Origin: Lepidostoma basale
Lineage: Eukaryota; Arthropoda; Insecta; Trichoptera; Lepidostomatidae
Direction: 5' to 3'
Assembly: GCA_022606425.2 (NCBI GenBank)
Contig: JAHDVF020000875.1
Span: 310,001-374,000, forward strand
DNA: 64,000 nucleotides
Shown here one piece after another: positions 26,001-41,000 of this stretch. Every line of letters begins with the position of its first letter. The stretch's first letter is position 1. The position numbers were made by a program, and so were the translations under genes. The notes under the pieces are model-generated. The model worked only from the letters and a program-made list of their open reading frames with translations, had not been told where the DNA came from and did not search any database.

Positions 26001-29000
26001 TGGGCGAATCAGACTGCTGGAAGCAAAAAGCCGCAGGATCGAGGAGTTTGGAGGAAAATCATCAAAGAGGCTAAAATTCTTCAATAGTTGTATAGCAGAG
26101 CAAAGAAAAAATGTAGATACCTATAATTACTGTCAGTTCTCATATACTTGTTTTTCCATATTATATCCTTGAGACAACCTAATACCGTCGAAGCCTTGTT
26201 AACTTGTTCTATTATTTCACTGACAAGATCATTTTGACTGAGCAGATCCACTCCCAGATATCTAAACTCTGCAACCTATTCCAGCATTCTGTCATTTAAG
26301 GATAACCTGCATCCTAAGGGTTTTTTTGAGAATGTCATGGTTTTTGTTTTTTCAACTGAGATCATCATATTGAAGCCGATGTCTGAAATCTATTATTTTC
26401 CTGTTTTCTAAATAACTCAATAAGAGTTTTCTTGAAAAAAAATTAGCTTTTCTAAGTTGCGATTTAAGCGCGGCAGCGAAATTTTTGCCGGTTAGGGCAC
26501 ACACTTTTCCGAGCCGCCTCTGCCGGCACCGCACTTGTCTTGACCGACCAAAATTCAGAGATATCATTATTTGTTTCTTTCCATTTAAAAATGTGCTAAG
26601 ATGCAATTAATTTGTAGTGGGTGTGAGCACAAACCACAATTAACTTTGTAAAAAAATCTGATTTATTTGCTTCAGGCACGCGAAGTAATTGTAATTATAT
26701 AAGATTGTAAAATCTGTAATTATATTGTGCCGATTGCATAATGAGCTTAAAATATACTAATAAGTGGCCACGAAAATAGCACGAAGGAATACAATATGTC
26801 ACCGACTGCAATCATAATAAATTATTTTAAATATTCTCAGCGACCCTGGCAGCAATGAGAGCACCAACCAAATTTCGTTTATATCGCACTCTCAGAATCA
26901 ATCGGGTTCACTGTTTATAAGCGGGCAGAGGCATGAATTTTATTGTTTATTTTTTATTTGAATGGAAAAAACAGCATTAATTGTATGTACGAGTACATTA
27001 TATAATTTTGGAGAACACATTAAATGCAATTCGGAGAACGAGTGTTGAAGGTTTAAATAAAAAGTTAACGTTGTATTTAAATCAGGGCTCCTTGATTATA
27101 TTTATTACACCGCCTTCATTTCATTTATATATTGTTTCTTGAAAGTGTATATTAAATCATTAAAATATTAAATCATTAATATGAATGAAAATGTCCGTTT
27201 TATACGAGTTTTATTGTAATTTATGGAAATGACATGTTCCGCATGTCTAAGGCATTATCAAATGTCACATTTAATAATGGTATCGAAACATGTCATTCTT
27301 AAAAATTATAAGAAAACAGACGTTTTCATTCGAATTAATTATCCTACGTTTCACGTTCAAAACAAAGACATTTTAATAAATTGTAAACTAATAATAAGTT
27401 GTACTTTATACTTTTAAGAAGGACCTAAGTCGATGACCTTTTATCTAACCTATAATCAGTGGCGGTACTCCCATAGAAGCCCAGAAGCCCGGCTTCCGTA
27501 AGAAATTTTAAACCAAAACCAACAAATCTAAGTAATCATGCCCCCGCATAATCCACCAACCCACTAAATCACCTTCCAATAATGTTCCCATCAGACGTAA
27601 GAGGAATAGCCACAAGAGCTGAACCTCTGTAAGCCCGATGAAGTTTTGATTCAAAATTTCTTACGCAAGCCGGGCCTTTGGGCTTCTATGGGAGTACCGC
27701 CACTGCCTATAATATATGCATATTCGCTAAAATTGATAATACTTGATATTGCTATTTGTCTAGTGTATAATAATATTCTTAATATTAAAGTTTCATATTT
27801 GGTAAACTAGCATATAAAGTTTTTCTACCTGGTTACTCAAAAATTAATTATAATATGATAGTAATAAATTAAACGTATAAATAAAGAAATAAAAGCTAGA
27901 TTTTCACAGATTACATACTTGCTACCGAAACTGGTCATGAAAAAATATTCGGTGATATGTCCGTTAACTCCCAATTATAATATAATTTTTAAAAGTGATA
28001 AACAAAAAATATTTCAGTTAGAAAAACAATAGAATGCATTTCACAGTTTCGAAGATGAATAAGAGAATGTATCTAATCGAAGTCAGTATTAGGTAGAAAT
28101 ACTAGTAAGGTGGTATTCGTGTCAGGCAATTGGCACACCGAAAGTCCCGGGTTCGATTCTCCTGACAATGACAGTTTATAAAATGAATAAAATAATTCTT
28201 ACGTTGTCCTTGGTCTGGTAGAATTCATTTGACAATAAAAATGGCGATAGATTAGCTACCTATCACATGTCATGAGAATCAATAACAAAAAAATGTATAC
28301 AGTAATTGGATTCAAATAACCTGTTGTATATAAACATGTGGAAAGCAACGGCAAACTACCACATTAAAAAAAACATTGGCATACAAGAAACATAAAGATG
28401 TTTTAGTTTGATGCGAACCAATCCCTGGGATTAAAATAGATAAAATAAAAACATAGGTTCATAGTTCAAAGACCAAAGAGTACATTTTTATAAACAATTA
28501 GTCACTCAAGTCAAAGCGATTTCTACGCATGTTTTCACGTTTGACGATTTCCGACAGTATTAATAAATTCATTGAAAGTAGTATCAAAGTAGAGATATGG
28601 CGGAAGGAAGCGATCTGCCTTCCCGTCTCCCTTGACCTAGTCTCCATCACTTTCTCTGCACCAGTTCATCCGTAGCGTTCTAACCTCTAACGTGTTCTCT
28701 CAGCTCTCTACTGTATCGGCCCCATACATCACCTGCCATCCCAAGACATTTGAACGAACGGTTGCCAAACAACCAGTTTTATAATTGTTTGCGTTCTGGT
28801 AATGTTTGGGACCACAGAATTGACTGGTTCGTAATAATGTCTATGAACACGCAAGTTAGTATATTCTCTCGAATGTGTATGACAGTAAATCTACTTCAAA
28901 CGCGCCGTGCAACACCGTCATCGCGTCGGCCATTGTTTTAGCTGTGAAACTGTTTCCCGCCAATTAGCACTCGTGAGATAATACATAAAAACAAATGAAT

Positions 29001-32000
29001 TCATATAAATTCTTTTATCACAGACTTACGGAAGATGGAACACATTTAAGTCTAACCATATGTCAGGAAAGAAAAGTGGGGCAGTCCATTCTTTCTGCCT
29101 ACCCCTTCGGGGAGACGGTGTGATAGTTAGTAGTTAGTTAGTTAGTTAAGAACACTTAAAAAAATTATACACAAAATTATACATTCGGACACATTTTTAC
29201 ATGCAATATGCATAAGGAAAAAATGATAATATTTTTAATAGCAAATATTATGTAATGCTTACGACGACAAAACAGGTTTATATTTATGAAGTTTTTAGTT
29301 TTTATTTTGTATTAACGGACCCGATAGACGTAGTCCTGCACGAACGTTGGCTTGCCTGCTATTAGCTGGTTCAGGAAACGTTTTTTCGATATTCGTATTT
29401 TTGATAAACTATATAGTAAATGACATTTTACTTTTCAAAAAAGTTTGTTTTGTTTTATCTTAATGCGAACAATTTTGAAATGATGAACAATTTTGAATTG
29501 TTCTTTAATAAACACACAATACATAAATGTAAACAAAAATAACTGAAACTAAAAATTTGCATGTTAGATTGATTGTCATTGCTCATGTATATAATTGAAA
29601 TTCGTGGATGATCATGTAAGATATTCACTTCAACACTGCACCTTACACATTTGCACTATGTATGTGCTTAATTACACTCCATTTATTATTCAAAATATTT
29701 TTTAAATATGTTTTGTCGATGAATTATACACTCAATACCCACGCAATTGTGATACGCGCCTTACGTGGAATATCGAAACACAGTGAACAGAATTTTAAAT
29801 CTACGCCATGCTACAACGCAAGTGATTTGAGCATGCTTAAACTCAGAATTCAATATCAGCGCCATCTATGGTAAACAAACATAACTATGAATTATTCTCA
29901 GAAGGTCAATTATTCACGAACTTTCCAGTAGGTTTTACCGGTCACCTATCGGATCCAATTGTGAATCTAAACCATCCAAGGACCCACTCAAACACACACA
30001 TAAAATGTCATCAAAATCGATCAAGCCGTTTAGGAAGACTTCGACTACATACGCCCGTACAGAAGAAGACTTATGACAAAGTTGTTTTAAGCAATGTTTT
30101 GAAGTTTTTTCTTCTACATTTAAGTAGGAATTCACATATTGCACAGTACGCTTGTTTTAAATGTGTGCTTGCGGCAACGCTTGGACTTGGATCTTCTGGC
30201 TTACAGAGGTTCAGCCCTAATGGCTATTCCTCTTACGTCTGTAGGAAACATTGTTGGAATGCGATTTGGTAGTTATTTTATGATGGGGCTAAATGTGTGA
30301 TAGATATATTTATCCAAAATATATGAAAAATTATTTCTCAAATTCGTTATATAATATTTGTACTCCTGGAACATTTATGTAACAATACATAATTTTCTTA
30401 ACTAAATATCGAAAAAGTAGGTATCCACAAGTATAATACACATGTACACACTTACAAAAATATATTTAACCAATACCTACTTTATTTCTGCACTTCTCAA
30501 ACTCATGGGGCGAGTGTCTCGTTCTAGTAAATGTTTGAATTCAGAGCGTTATGTGAAGATATTAAACGACTTCTTGGTGCCTGAATTGCATAACATTCTT
30601 GGCTTTAACCAAAGAATATGCTTGTATCAGGACGGACAACATCACACACGTCCAACATTCCAAGAGAGGTGACGTAAATTGGCCTCCACGCAATCCTGGT
30701 AAAACTCCTATGGACTTTTTACTGTGGGTTATCTCAAATCTAAAGTTAACGCAAATAAACCGACATCCCTGAAGGAAAATATTCGTCATGAAATGGCATT
30801 TATTAATGGCAGAGTCTACCTGCCGAGCCGTGATAAGAAATTTTACTGTTCGACTAAATGAGTGCCGCGAACACGAGGGTTTACATTTTAACGATATTAA
30901 GAAATAAATTCCCGAATTGTGTACTTAAATACCCATTTTTTCGATAAATAGCTTACTATTTTTTAATCGATCCACTAAATATAAATTATCTTTGTGTAAG
31001 TTTACAAACAAACATACCATTACGCCGTTTCCCCGGTAGATTGGGCAGAAAGAATGGAGACCACACCTTTTTTTTTACACACTAGTTTAGCTTCCTCCAC
31101 ACTGTCGTACATCGTTTTACACACATACGTCTAAGGGATCTCATCTTTAACTCGTTTATTCTGCTCTCATCCTTCTTTTGCCAGTTCACCGCACACCGAG
31201 CTATCGCGATGGGCGCAATGCACGCTTCGCGCCACGCTACGTGACCGTTAGCATATATTTAAAAGCTAAGAGAGCAGTGCACAATGGTGTTCTTGTTCCA
31301 ACCCTTATGTATGGAAGTGAAACATGGAAATGATAAAAGAAGGATGAAAGTAAGAATAAATGCTGTACAAATGATATATCTTAGATGTATGGTAAATCTG
31401 TATATGATAGAGTTTATAATGCAAATAAAATAAATTAATGCAGTGCGAATGAAAGGGTTATGGACAAAATAATGAAAGGGAACATGAAAAAAATTAATGA
31501 TTAAAGAATGATAAAGAAAGTACATATAAACGACGTGAACAGAGCTAGAAATAGAGGAAGGCCGAGGAAAACGTGGCGCGATCAAATAAATCAAATATTA
31601 AATGTCGGCGACGTGAGGAGTCGGATAAATCGACGTGCGTGTTACGGTGTTGCGGTGTGTGAATGTAGATGAGGCGCGAAAGTTATGTCAGGAAAGAACA
31701 GCGTGGCAGTACATTCTTTCTGCCTACCTCTTCTGGGATACGGCCTGAGAGTTAGTTAGTTAATTGTTTTTGGGAGCTAAGTTTCAGAAGCAGCGACCTC
31801 GGGATTGTTCTGGCAGCCGGCCAAGGGGGGTGCAGTGGAGGGGGTAGCTGACAAAGTGGTACCGAAGATGTTTTCATTCGTCTGACGAAATACTATTGCT
31901 GTAAATAACGGTCTACATAAATCCATCTCTGCTTTTTTCAATATTCAACCAGTCACTGTATTTACCCCATAACTAACTAACGGAGGCAGTATTGCTCCTC

Positions 32001-35000
32001 GGGGGGCGCAGGAGCCTCCTATGAGGTAGCGGTTCTAGTGGTAAATTTAGGGCGTAGGTAATCAAAAGGGGCGCCCATTATATTTTGCAAACCGCACTTT
32101 TTTGTTTTTTATTTATTTTAATTTACCGACTGGTTTCGCTCCTAGTGTATCTTCATTAAGATACCAAAATAAACTATGATTATTTGCAGGTGAATTTTGA
32201 CCTAATAAGTTACAAGTGCTAAGCGTAAAAACACGTTGGCCCTGAAAGAAAAAGTCGCATCGTATTTTGGTAATTGCATCAGGGTTTAGTGTTTCATTCT
32301 TGTTTTTAATTATACTATTAAAACGTTTTCCAACATACAAGTATGTAAGAAGTAAAGATATTAGAGTGAAACCTCTGTAAGCCAGAAGATCCAAGTCCAA
32401 GTTGATTGTAACATCATAACTTAGTGAAATAAAAAATATACGGGTGTGGATAAATCGTTATTTTACTAATTAGTATTCAAACATAAATTAGTAAAAACAA
32501 TATCACTCCTTTTCGGTTTGTGGCATAAATAGCGTACAAAATTCGAAATTAGTCTTCTTCTTCTTTAAACAGTGCTGTGTCAGGTTCCCCTGAGGTTGGC
32601 GATCACTGGAGCGAATGTTTTTCTCACAGTGATTTCCTGGGAATTGTTAATGGATTGGCAGGATCACGAGGATCACTCCAAGACGCCAGGGAGTCCGACT
32701 TATTGGATGTTTTGCTGTTGTCGTGCAAGTTAGCGTTTCACAGCATTTGATAAGTACATACCCTCAGCACGGTATGTCTCGCCGTGGCACTTCCAGGCAT
32801 TCGAATCAAAGTAGTCTTACTGAAGTTAAATATAGTTATTTGATACCTCCGATTGCGTATGAACTCCGTATATTGTGTTTAGGCATTATCACAAAAGTGT
32901 AGTATTTTGAGATCTCTTTAATTAAATTAAATAACTATACTAAAGCTCTCTAAAAACGCGAGTTCAAAAATATCTAATAACCATAATATTGTAAAGCTCT
33001 GATTAATACACCCGTAATGGGTAAAATCCAGTATTTGAATACATTAAAAAAAAAGTTTTGTAAAAACTGGTCAAATTAAAAAGCATATAAAATTGGAGAG
33101 TTTTCTCCAGGCTTTATCTAGTAATATGTGATAATTGGGTTGATAGCCTTTCACATTACATTAATAAAGATTTTCTGCTTAATGCTTATCTCAAGTCTCA
33201 ATAGATGACGCTAGTGTAGATTGAACTTAAATATGTGAAATGTTTCTCAACATGGTAGCAACATACAACTTATAACATATACAACTTATGTATACAACTT
33301 TCAAATAATTGTCAGACGTGGTGTTCGTATAAGGGCGGAATGGGGAATGTTGTATTACATAAAGCGATCGCTTAACCCAACCAAAGACAGGTCATAAGTC
33401 CTGTAAACGCCTCGACCACCATATTCTGTTTCCAAATAATTTACATCTTCGTCTCTATTGAGATACAATTAATTCTTAATCATTAAATACACTCGTAATG
33501 GGTAAAATCCAGTATTTGTATACAATAAAAAAATATATATATAATATTGTAAAGCTGTTTAATTAACATAATTCGCAACTCTGTACCATCGTTGTTATGA
33601 TTTATATATACGAGTGTTTAGTCAGTATGTAGGTAAGTAGAGCTGGTATAAACAAAATAATGGGAGAGATTCGATCGCTTTCTCCTATAAAGTATAATGT
33701 CTCAAGATTAGACCAATCTAACATACTGCCGACTCCATCTTCGCAGGAAGTAGTCATTAAACTATCCGTTATCTCTCATAGTGTTATTTATATTTCCTCT
33801 CGAAAATTAATTAGTTTGTTTCACGAGGTTTCACACGAGGCTCAGTCGCTGGATTGCTGTCAACTCGGGTACGGTCGAATGATGCAAAAGGTGATTTTAC
33901 TTTTTGCTTCTAATATCATTCAAGTAAGTGCTACACATTTTTAAACTAACTAACCATCACGCCATCTCCCTAAAAGGGTAGGCAGAAAGAATGGACTGTC
34001 ACACTTTTACTGATGCGGCACTCCATCCTTCTCTTTTCGGTTGCGAACCTCATCGCCACCAATAGGCATCTCCCGCGCACACTTCGATCGTGCAACACCC
34101 ACAAAATAAATCTAAAATAAATAATATAAAATACAATGATATAAAATAAAATAACAAAATATAAATAATTTAACACAAAATGTTCTTTTTAGATGGTGCA
34201 CATATTGTCTATTTAATTTATGTTCCACGAATCCGCCGTTTTTTTAATTTAGCACATAATGTAATAACACATAATGTTTTTTACGATGTTGCACATGTTG
34301 ACATGGACGATCCGGACTTTTGTGTTTATTTAATTTATGTTATACGTATCCACCGTTTTTTAAATTAGCTGTAATTAGGCACTTAACCAGCAAGAACTTT
34401 GAAATAATATTGAAGAAATTATTCAAATTGTCATTGGAACAAATGTATCTTGTAAATCTTTGTAATTTAGTTTATTACTACTAAGTTGTACGTAATATTA
34501 TAATACGAGTAGACTGGGACTATCTGTTTAGCTGTAAATGTAGTGCATTTTTTTAGGATATTGCATAAACAATTAGGAGCAATACACTGTTAATATAAAC
34601 GATAGTACTGCGGTGCATTATTTGAAAAAAAAAAAAAAACATGTTGCACAAAAGTGCGTAAAAACAAACCGTGCGTTTTTAAACTATGTGGCTTTAAAAA
34701 ACACGAGAGCTAGTATTTAATTAATAAATGAATCAATTGTCACAAGACTAATTCAAACGTAAATAATAATTAAACAAAACGATGTTTTTTAACTACTTCC
34801 ACTTTTGTCTTTATTGCCAGTCTGTCGATGCCAGCGAGCCTGGCGAAACCGGTCGCTGTCAAAATAAAGACAAAAGTGGAAGTAGTTAAAAACATCGTTT
34901 AATTTAATTATTATTTAAAATGAACTTCCATCAAGAGATTTCAGTAAAATCATAATATATTGTGTCATATATTGTGTGATTATCATAATATGTTGTGATT

Positions 35001-38000
35001 GAATTTTTTTTTTAATTTTATCGAAATGGGTACAATGTTTTACATCACATTAATGGTTATTTTAATTGTTGTATGAAAGTAATCAAAATGATATAATTTA
35101 CGAGTACAAAAGTTAATTGTTTTTGCATAATTCATACTCTAATAACTTTTACAAAAACATCCGAATAAAAACAGGGTGAACCGTCGTTAAAGTTGGTTAG
35201 TTTGACATTGAACTTTTGAAGTTTTTTTTTTCATTTCGCGCAGATAAAACAGTTATCGCGGAGGACGTGCGTGAAAGGAAGCTGCAAATACTCGTACAAT
35301 AATGTAATATTACTAGAAAAAACAGAATAGAAATGCCATAAAATATTTTATACTCGTACTTCTTCGATGGCCCTACAGCCCATATCGAGCCTTAGCCTCC
35401 AGTTTTCTTCGCCTCCAACTCCTCCTGTCCTCCGCTTCGACCCTCCAATCTGACACTCTTAACAATCTTGTTCCATCTCTCCGAACTTCATCCTCCCATC
35501 GCAGCCTTGGTCGTCCATTTTATACTCGTACACCTAGTAATTTGATTTATTCAAATTCTATATTTTTTCCGAACAGACGTTACAAAAAGATTAACATTTA
35601 AATAATCATTTTGGCAGAAACGTCGGCCCAGGAAAACAAGAGTTAGGCAGAGAGGATGGACCACCATACTGCTGTGACTTGACACACCCCTGAGTTCCTC
35701 TGCGCTCATACATCGTAATATGCACTTTCATCGATTTTTCCGACTGCGAAGCTTTCCTTGGTCTGTCGGAGGTTGAATACTCTGCAATTTAATATATAAT
35801 TATAATATTGTAGTCTTTTTCTCTTAAACATTGTGTTCTTGACATGAAATGTTGATCTCCAAAGTGACCACTTTCAGCTGATAAATTCCTCTCCTCGCGG
35901 GCATCACCAGAGGCAGGTGGGATCTGTTTTTCAAGGGATGAAACATTTAGTGCTGTCGCTGTCTTAGATACCCATCCGAAACATAACAATCATGGATAAA
36001 ATCACGAAGATGACGGAATTCTCTAAGGATCCATCATTAAGTCTAAAGAAATAGGTAAAAATAGAAATAGCTGGTATCTCCTCATACGTGTGAACCCATT
36101 CCTTTTTAAATGCTAAGTATTGGTTCCCAGTATGCATCGGAGGAATCCGGTGGGATACAGCCGTGGATAGTTACCAAAGTTCTCCGTGTTTATACTTTAG
36201 AAATCTTTTCTTAAGCTCTCTCTAAAACGAGCGAGTACTTCGCCTCGTGGGGACTCCGTATCACCGAACCACACTCGATCCGGCTCGATTTATTTTATTT
36301 TTTATATTTTTTTTTATAAACTTAATGTGTTACACTATAGAATTCCATAATGACGTTGTTTTTTATGAATTGAAACAATGTTTATTCCACTTAAGAGTCT
36401 ATTTTTCTCGACATGTTTCGTTCTCTCGATAATGAAGTGCAAAAAAAACCTGTTAAAATAAACTCAAAATTAATAATAGAGAGTTAAGATTAAATTACTT
36501 AGAAAATTAATAATAATAAAAATGAACTGAATATTACATTTTTAATATGTCCACATTAACTCCACAATCCGAATTAAATGACAGTGACTCCTGTCTCCAG
36601 ATTGAACTCACTCTTCCTTCATCAGTGGAATGATTCGATACCATTATTTGTTTTAAAAAAAATCCAGAATAGGAGGGTGCCTGCACGTGCGGTGTATAAC
36701 TATATACGGTCAAATCTTCCATCACAGTGGTAAGTGAAGAATAGATATTTGGTCATAATTTTTTTTTTTTAATCGCTCTCTACACCATTACAGAGCAACC
36801 CAATTCGATGTAAATGGTATCTTCTTCTTAAAGTGCCCTGTCAGGTCCCCCCGACGTTGACGATCACTCTGGTAAACTCTTCCCTATCCTGCGCTGTCCG
36901 GAATAGCTCCTCCACAGTTCTGATTCCCGTCCATTCCCTCACATTGATCTGGATCAAAAATAGATGCAGCAGGCGATATATTTCTCCTCGCAGAACGTGA
37001 CCCAGATATGAAATCTTGCGGACTTTGATCAATGTCAGCAGCTCTCTAACTCCTGCACGATTCAGGACTTCTGTGTTCGTCACTCTGTCTGTCCATGGGA
37101 TGAAGTCTGTCCATTCTTCGGTGAAGCCACATTTCAAATGCCTCTAACCGGTCCATGTTTCACACCCATATAACAGAACAGACCACACATAACACCTTAA
37201 CATCCTCTGCCTTAGTTTTAAGTTGACATTGTCATTGCAAAAGAGTGACTTCATTTTGTTAAATGCTGCTCTTGCTGCTTCAATCCGACATTTCAACTCA
37301 ACATCTGAGTCAAGAGTATCTGTAAAGGGTATAAGCTATTATATTGATTCTCGTGACATGTGATAGGTAGCTAATCTATCGCCATTTTATTGTCACGTGA
37401 ATTCTTCCCCAGACCAAAAACAGTGAGACAATCATAATGCCATCGCCGCGAATCGAATCTAAGATCATCGATGTGGCAGTCATAGCTCTTGCTACTCTGC
37501 CACGAATGTCCATCCCTACAAAACTAGCTTGATATTGACATTTGTTTTAAAAATTAGTAATATATTTTTTTTTTTAATCAAAGGCGTTAACACTGAAATT
37601 CCATAATGCCACTATTATTTATTAATTAAAACTCTTTTTCGCCGTTTCCTAATTTAAATAATAGGAAAGAATTTTTTTTGAGTTGTATATTTTATAATAA
37701 AGTTATATAATAATAATATTAATTTTATATCAGATCTTCTGGTCGTCTTGTCTAAATATTTTGATACAAAAAGTGTTCTCTTGTTTAACTCTCCGGGCGA
37801 CCTTCCTTGTCGGCTCCGATTCTTTTACGATGATTAATGCCCCGCGAAACCATTCCGCGCCACTGCTCCCTCCGGCCGCCCTGCCCTGCCCTGCCTCGCC
37901 CTGCCCTGCCCTGCCCCGCCCTGCTCCGCTCAGTTCACCCATACAACGTTTTCAATCTCCGCCAATACCGCCACCACCGTCTTACAAACATTACAAGCAA

Positions 38001-41000
38001 TTTCACACTCGAGGTAAGTCTAAACTTCGGGATATTAAAATCATAATATTTTCGCGATTAAAAATGGGAAAATCCTAAAAATATGCCATATTTTCATCAT
38101 TACACGTAAAAAATTCTATTTACCACAGATAGAATATTATACTCCATTTTCAATTATCATTATTATACAACAGGAACAATAGTTTGCTTGTTATTAACAA
38201 CACGAACAACACGACCAAATTAATCAAATATTAATGGCCAGCCATGTTAGAAGTCAATCGAATCGACTAACGTATTTGACTCGTTGTTTGAATGTTAAGG
38301 AAACTAGAGAGTTTGAGGACTGTGTCATAGTATCATAGATCTCGGTGTTCTGTTCGGTGCTCAATTAGCGTTCAATCTTCACATAGTTGCTCTATGTAAT
38401 AGTTACATTAAAATGCTTGGATTTGTTTTTAGGAATGCCAAGATATTTTCGAACACACAGGTACTTCGGGTGTTGTATAATTCCCTGGTAAGAAGTCGGC
38501 TGGAATATAGTTCCGTTATTTGGTCACCGCCTGGGATCCGATATTCTCTGATGGTGGAGCGAGTGCAGAAAAAATGTCTGCGCTTTCTTTACTAAAGGGA
38601 GCGCGGTTATTACCCGTGGCTCTTTCCGACTGAATTCTTGCTAGGTATGCTAAGCTACCAATCATTGGAGAGAAGGAGGAACATTCACTTGGGAGTTCAC
38701 TTCTTTCAGCTGATTGGCGGCCGTATACAGAACTCGGATGTCCTGAGTGATATATGTCTATTTGTCCCTGATAATTACCTTCGTCAAAGGCAGCACAGAT
38801 TATTTTATTTGCCACGCTGCAGAACCAACCTGCCAATGGTTATGCCTGTGGGTAGGGCAATCTTATTGCTTAATCGGATCGCCTCGGAGGTCGACATATT
38901 TCGTGATAGTGTGAGTTGCCTCAGGGATGCAATATCAATGTTATGATTTTTTTCTTATTCTTAAGCTTATTTTTTATTTTTTTAATGCTTCTCTGTTTAC
39001 AATGTAATTACAAACGATTTGGAATTGTATGTCTGTAATGTTTGTGATTATTATCAAAATAAATGAAATGAAATGAAATGAAAAAGTTCACAAAGTTTCC
39101 CCAAAAGTATAGACAGAGAAAATGAAATGCCTGACGAAATCCTAACACACCTCTCTAGATTCCTTAACATTCAAACAGCGAGTAATACACGTGCGTCGAT
39201 TCGATTGACTTCTAACATGGTCGACATTTAATATTTGATTGATTTGTTCATGCCATGCTGTCTTTGGTCTTCCTTCAACTCCACAATCCATTCACATCGT
39301 AAACGTATACTTCCTTAACCATTATTTCTTCGTATATACCCAGCCAACCAGGTGGAGCGATGATATTGTGCGAACCGCGGGAAGGGCCTGTAGAACACTG
39401 GGGAGACCGAGAAAGATGGCGTGGGGATGGAGAGGCTTACGTCCAGCAGTGGATGGAAACAAGCTGACGATGATAGACTAAATATCTCCACAATCATAAT
39501 AAAATATCAATCACCCCCCTCCTACTTAACTCCACTCCTTTCATTGTATGTGTAAGTAACTCTTTAATAATACGAGTTGACAGTTTGTTTACCCGAGGTG
39601 TCCATTTAAAAGTCGCTGTGTATTTTGTATAACAAGTATTTTCCTTAATAAATCTTAGGTTTTTTCTCAAGTCCCAAGGGAAAAAATATACAGTTCTAAT
39701 ATACTTTTAGGAAAATCCGCGATTTTATAATTACATTCATCGGTTTCTGCTGCATCGATTAGACCAGTTTATAAACGTTTTACTTTTTTTTTAGATAAAC
39801 TTAAGGCGTTAACACTGTGGAATTCCGTAATGACGAATTTTCATGATTTTTTATGAACACTGTCTTTTCCACTTTAGAGTTTATTTTTCTCAACATGTTT
39901 CGAAGGCTTACACTTTCATCATCGGGAGAACGATATAAACTCGAACGATCGAGACATGTCGAGAATAATAAACTCAAAAGTGGAAAAAACAGGGTTTTAA
40001 CTCATAAAAATTCGTTTTTCTTTTTATATTATGGAATGACAAATATTTTGTTAAATTACAAATAAGCTGTTATAATTTATTATAAATAACTAACGAACCC
40101 AAAGTCTCCCCAAAGGGGTAGCAGAAATAATAGAATTATACACTTTTTTCTGAGATAATTCGCTCGCTTCCTCAGCATACATACATTGTGTCACACATAC
40201 ATCGTACCAAGTTTTCCTCGGTCCTATACTATTTCTTGTTCCGTTAAAATATAGAAAAACTATAAATTATTTTAAAAAGCAAAAAAAGTATATACGTATT
40301 TCTGGAAAAATGAAAATAATCTCGATATAAATTCATTTCAAATTAAATCAAAACAGTTTATTAACTCAACAGACATTACAAATAGCTAAAATGTTTTAGG
40401 CATCTATTGAATACAAGTAAAATATTACATATGTTTAAAGAGTGTTTGTCTTCTGAACGTACTTTTACTGATATGAAAGACGTCGATCTCCAAGGAGACT
40501 GCGTTCAGCCACCGGTGTCATCAGAGGCAGATTGGTTCTGGCGGCCGGTAGGTAAAACAATCTGTGTATAATTTCAGATGATAATGCCTGAGCAAGGCAA
40601 TATGTTACTCTCAAAATAGATTTAAACTGAAAGAAAATGACATAAAAATAAAAACATTACATTTGCGTGATAAAGTTGGAACCTGTGTATATAAAATATT
40701 TTCCATGTTATAGAAACCAAGATAGCGTCAAAAGGAAAACATGGCATATATTTCAAAATACTTATACCTACATGTATTGAATTAATTAAATAATATTCAA
40801 ATTCCAAGTTAATTTATGAATACGAACTTTAGACTGTGTGTATAAATCGATAATGACAAATGTCGGCTCAAAGTATAATAATGACATTTTGACAGACTTT
40901 ATTTTTTTAATAAACGTGTTATTACATTAATATGAATATTTTATAAATTTGCTTTTTTATCTACACAAAACATTAAGTTATTATAGTTTATGGATCTATA

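Noticed and set aside
28750..28941. 63-codon frame, and on the opposite strand an ATGGCCGACGCGATG start
   Set aside because: Neither continues into a recognisable protein, splice site or repeat. I could not support a gene.
29868..30272. 134-codon frame
   Set aside because: Its end lies in transposon debris (30178-30255) and its start has no coding signature.
33660..33944. 94-codon frame beginning MGEIRSLSPIKYN
   Set aside because: Unrelated to known domains I can recognise, and ends at a SINE. Most likely chance.
37730..38078. Proline- and alanine-rich or glycine-rich open frames on both strands
   Set aside because: They are translations of the CCCTG microsatellite and its surroundings.
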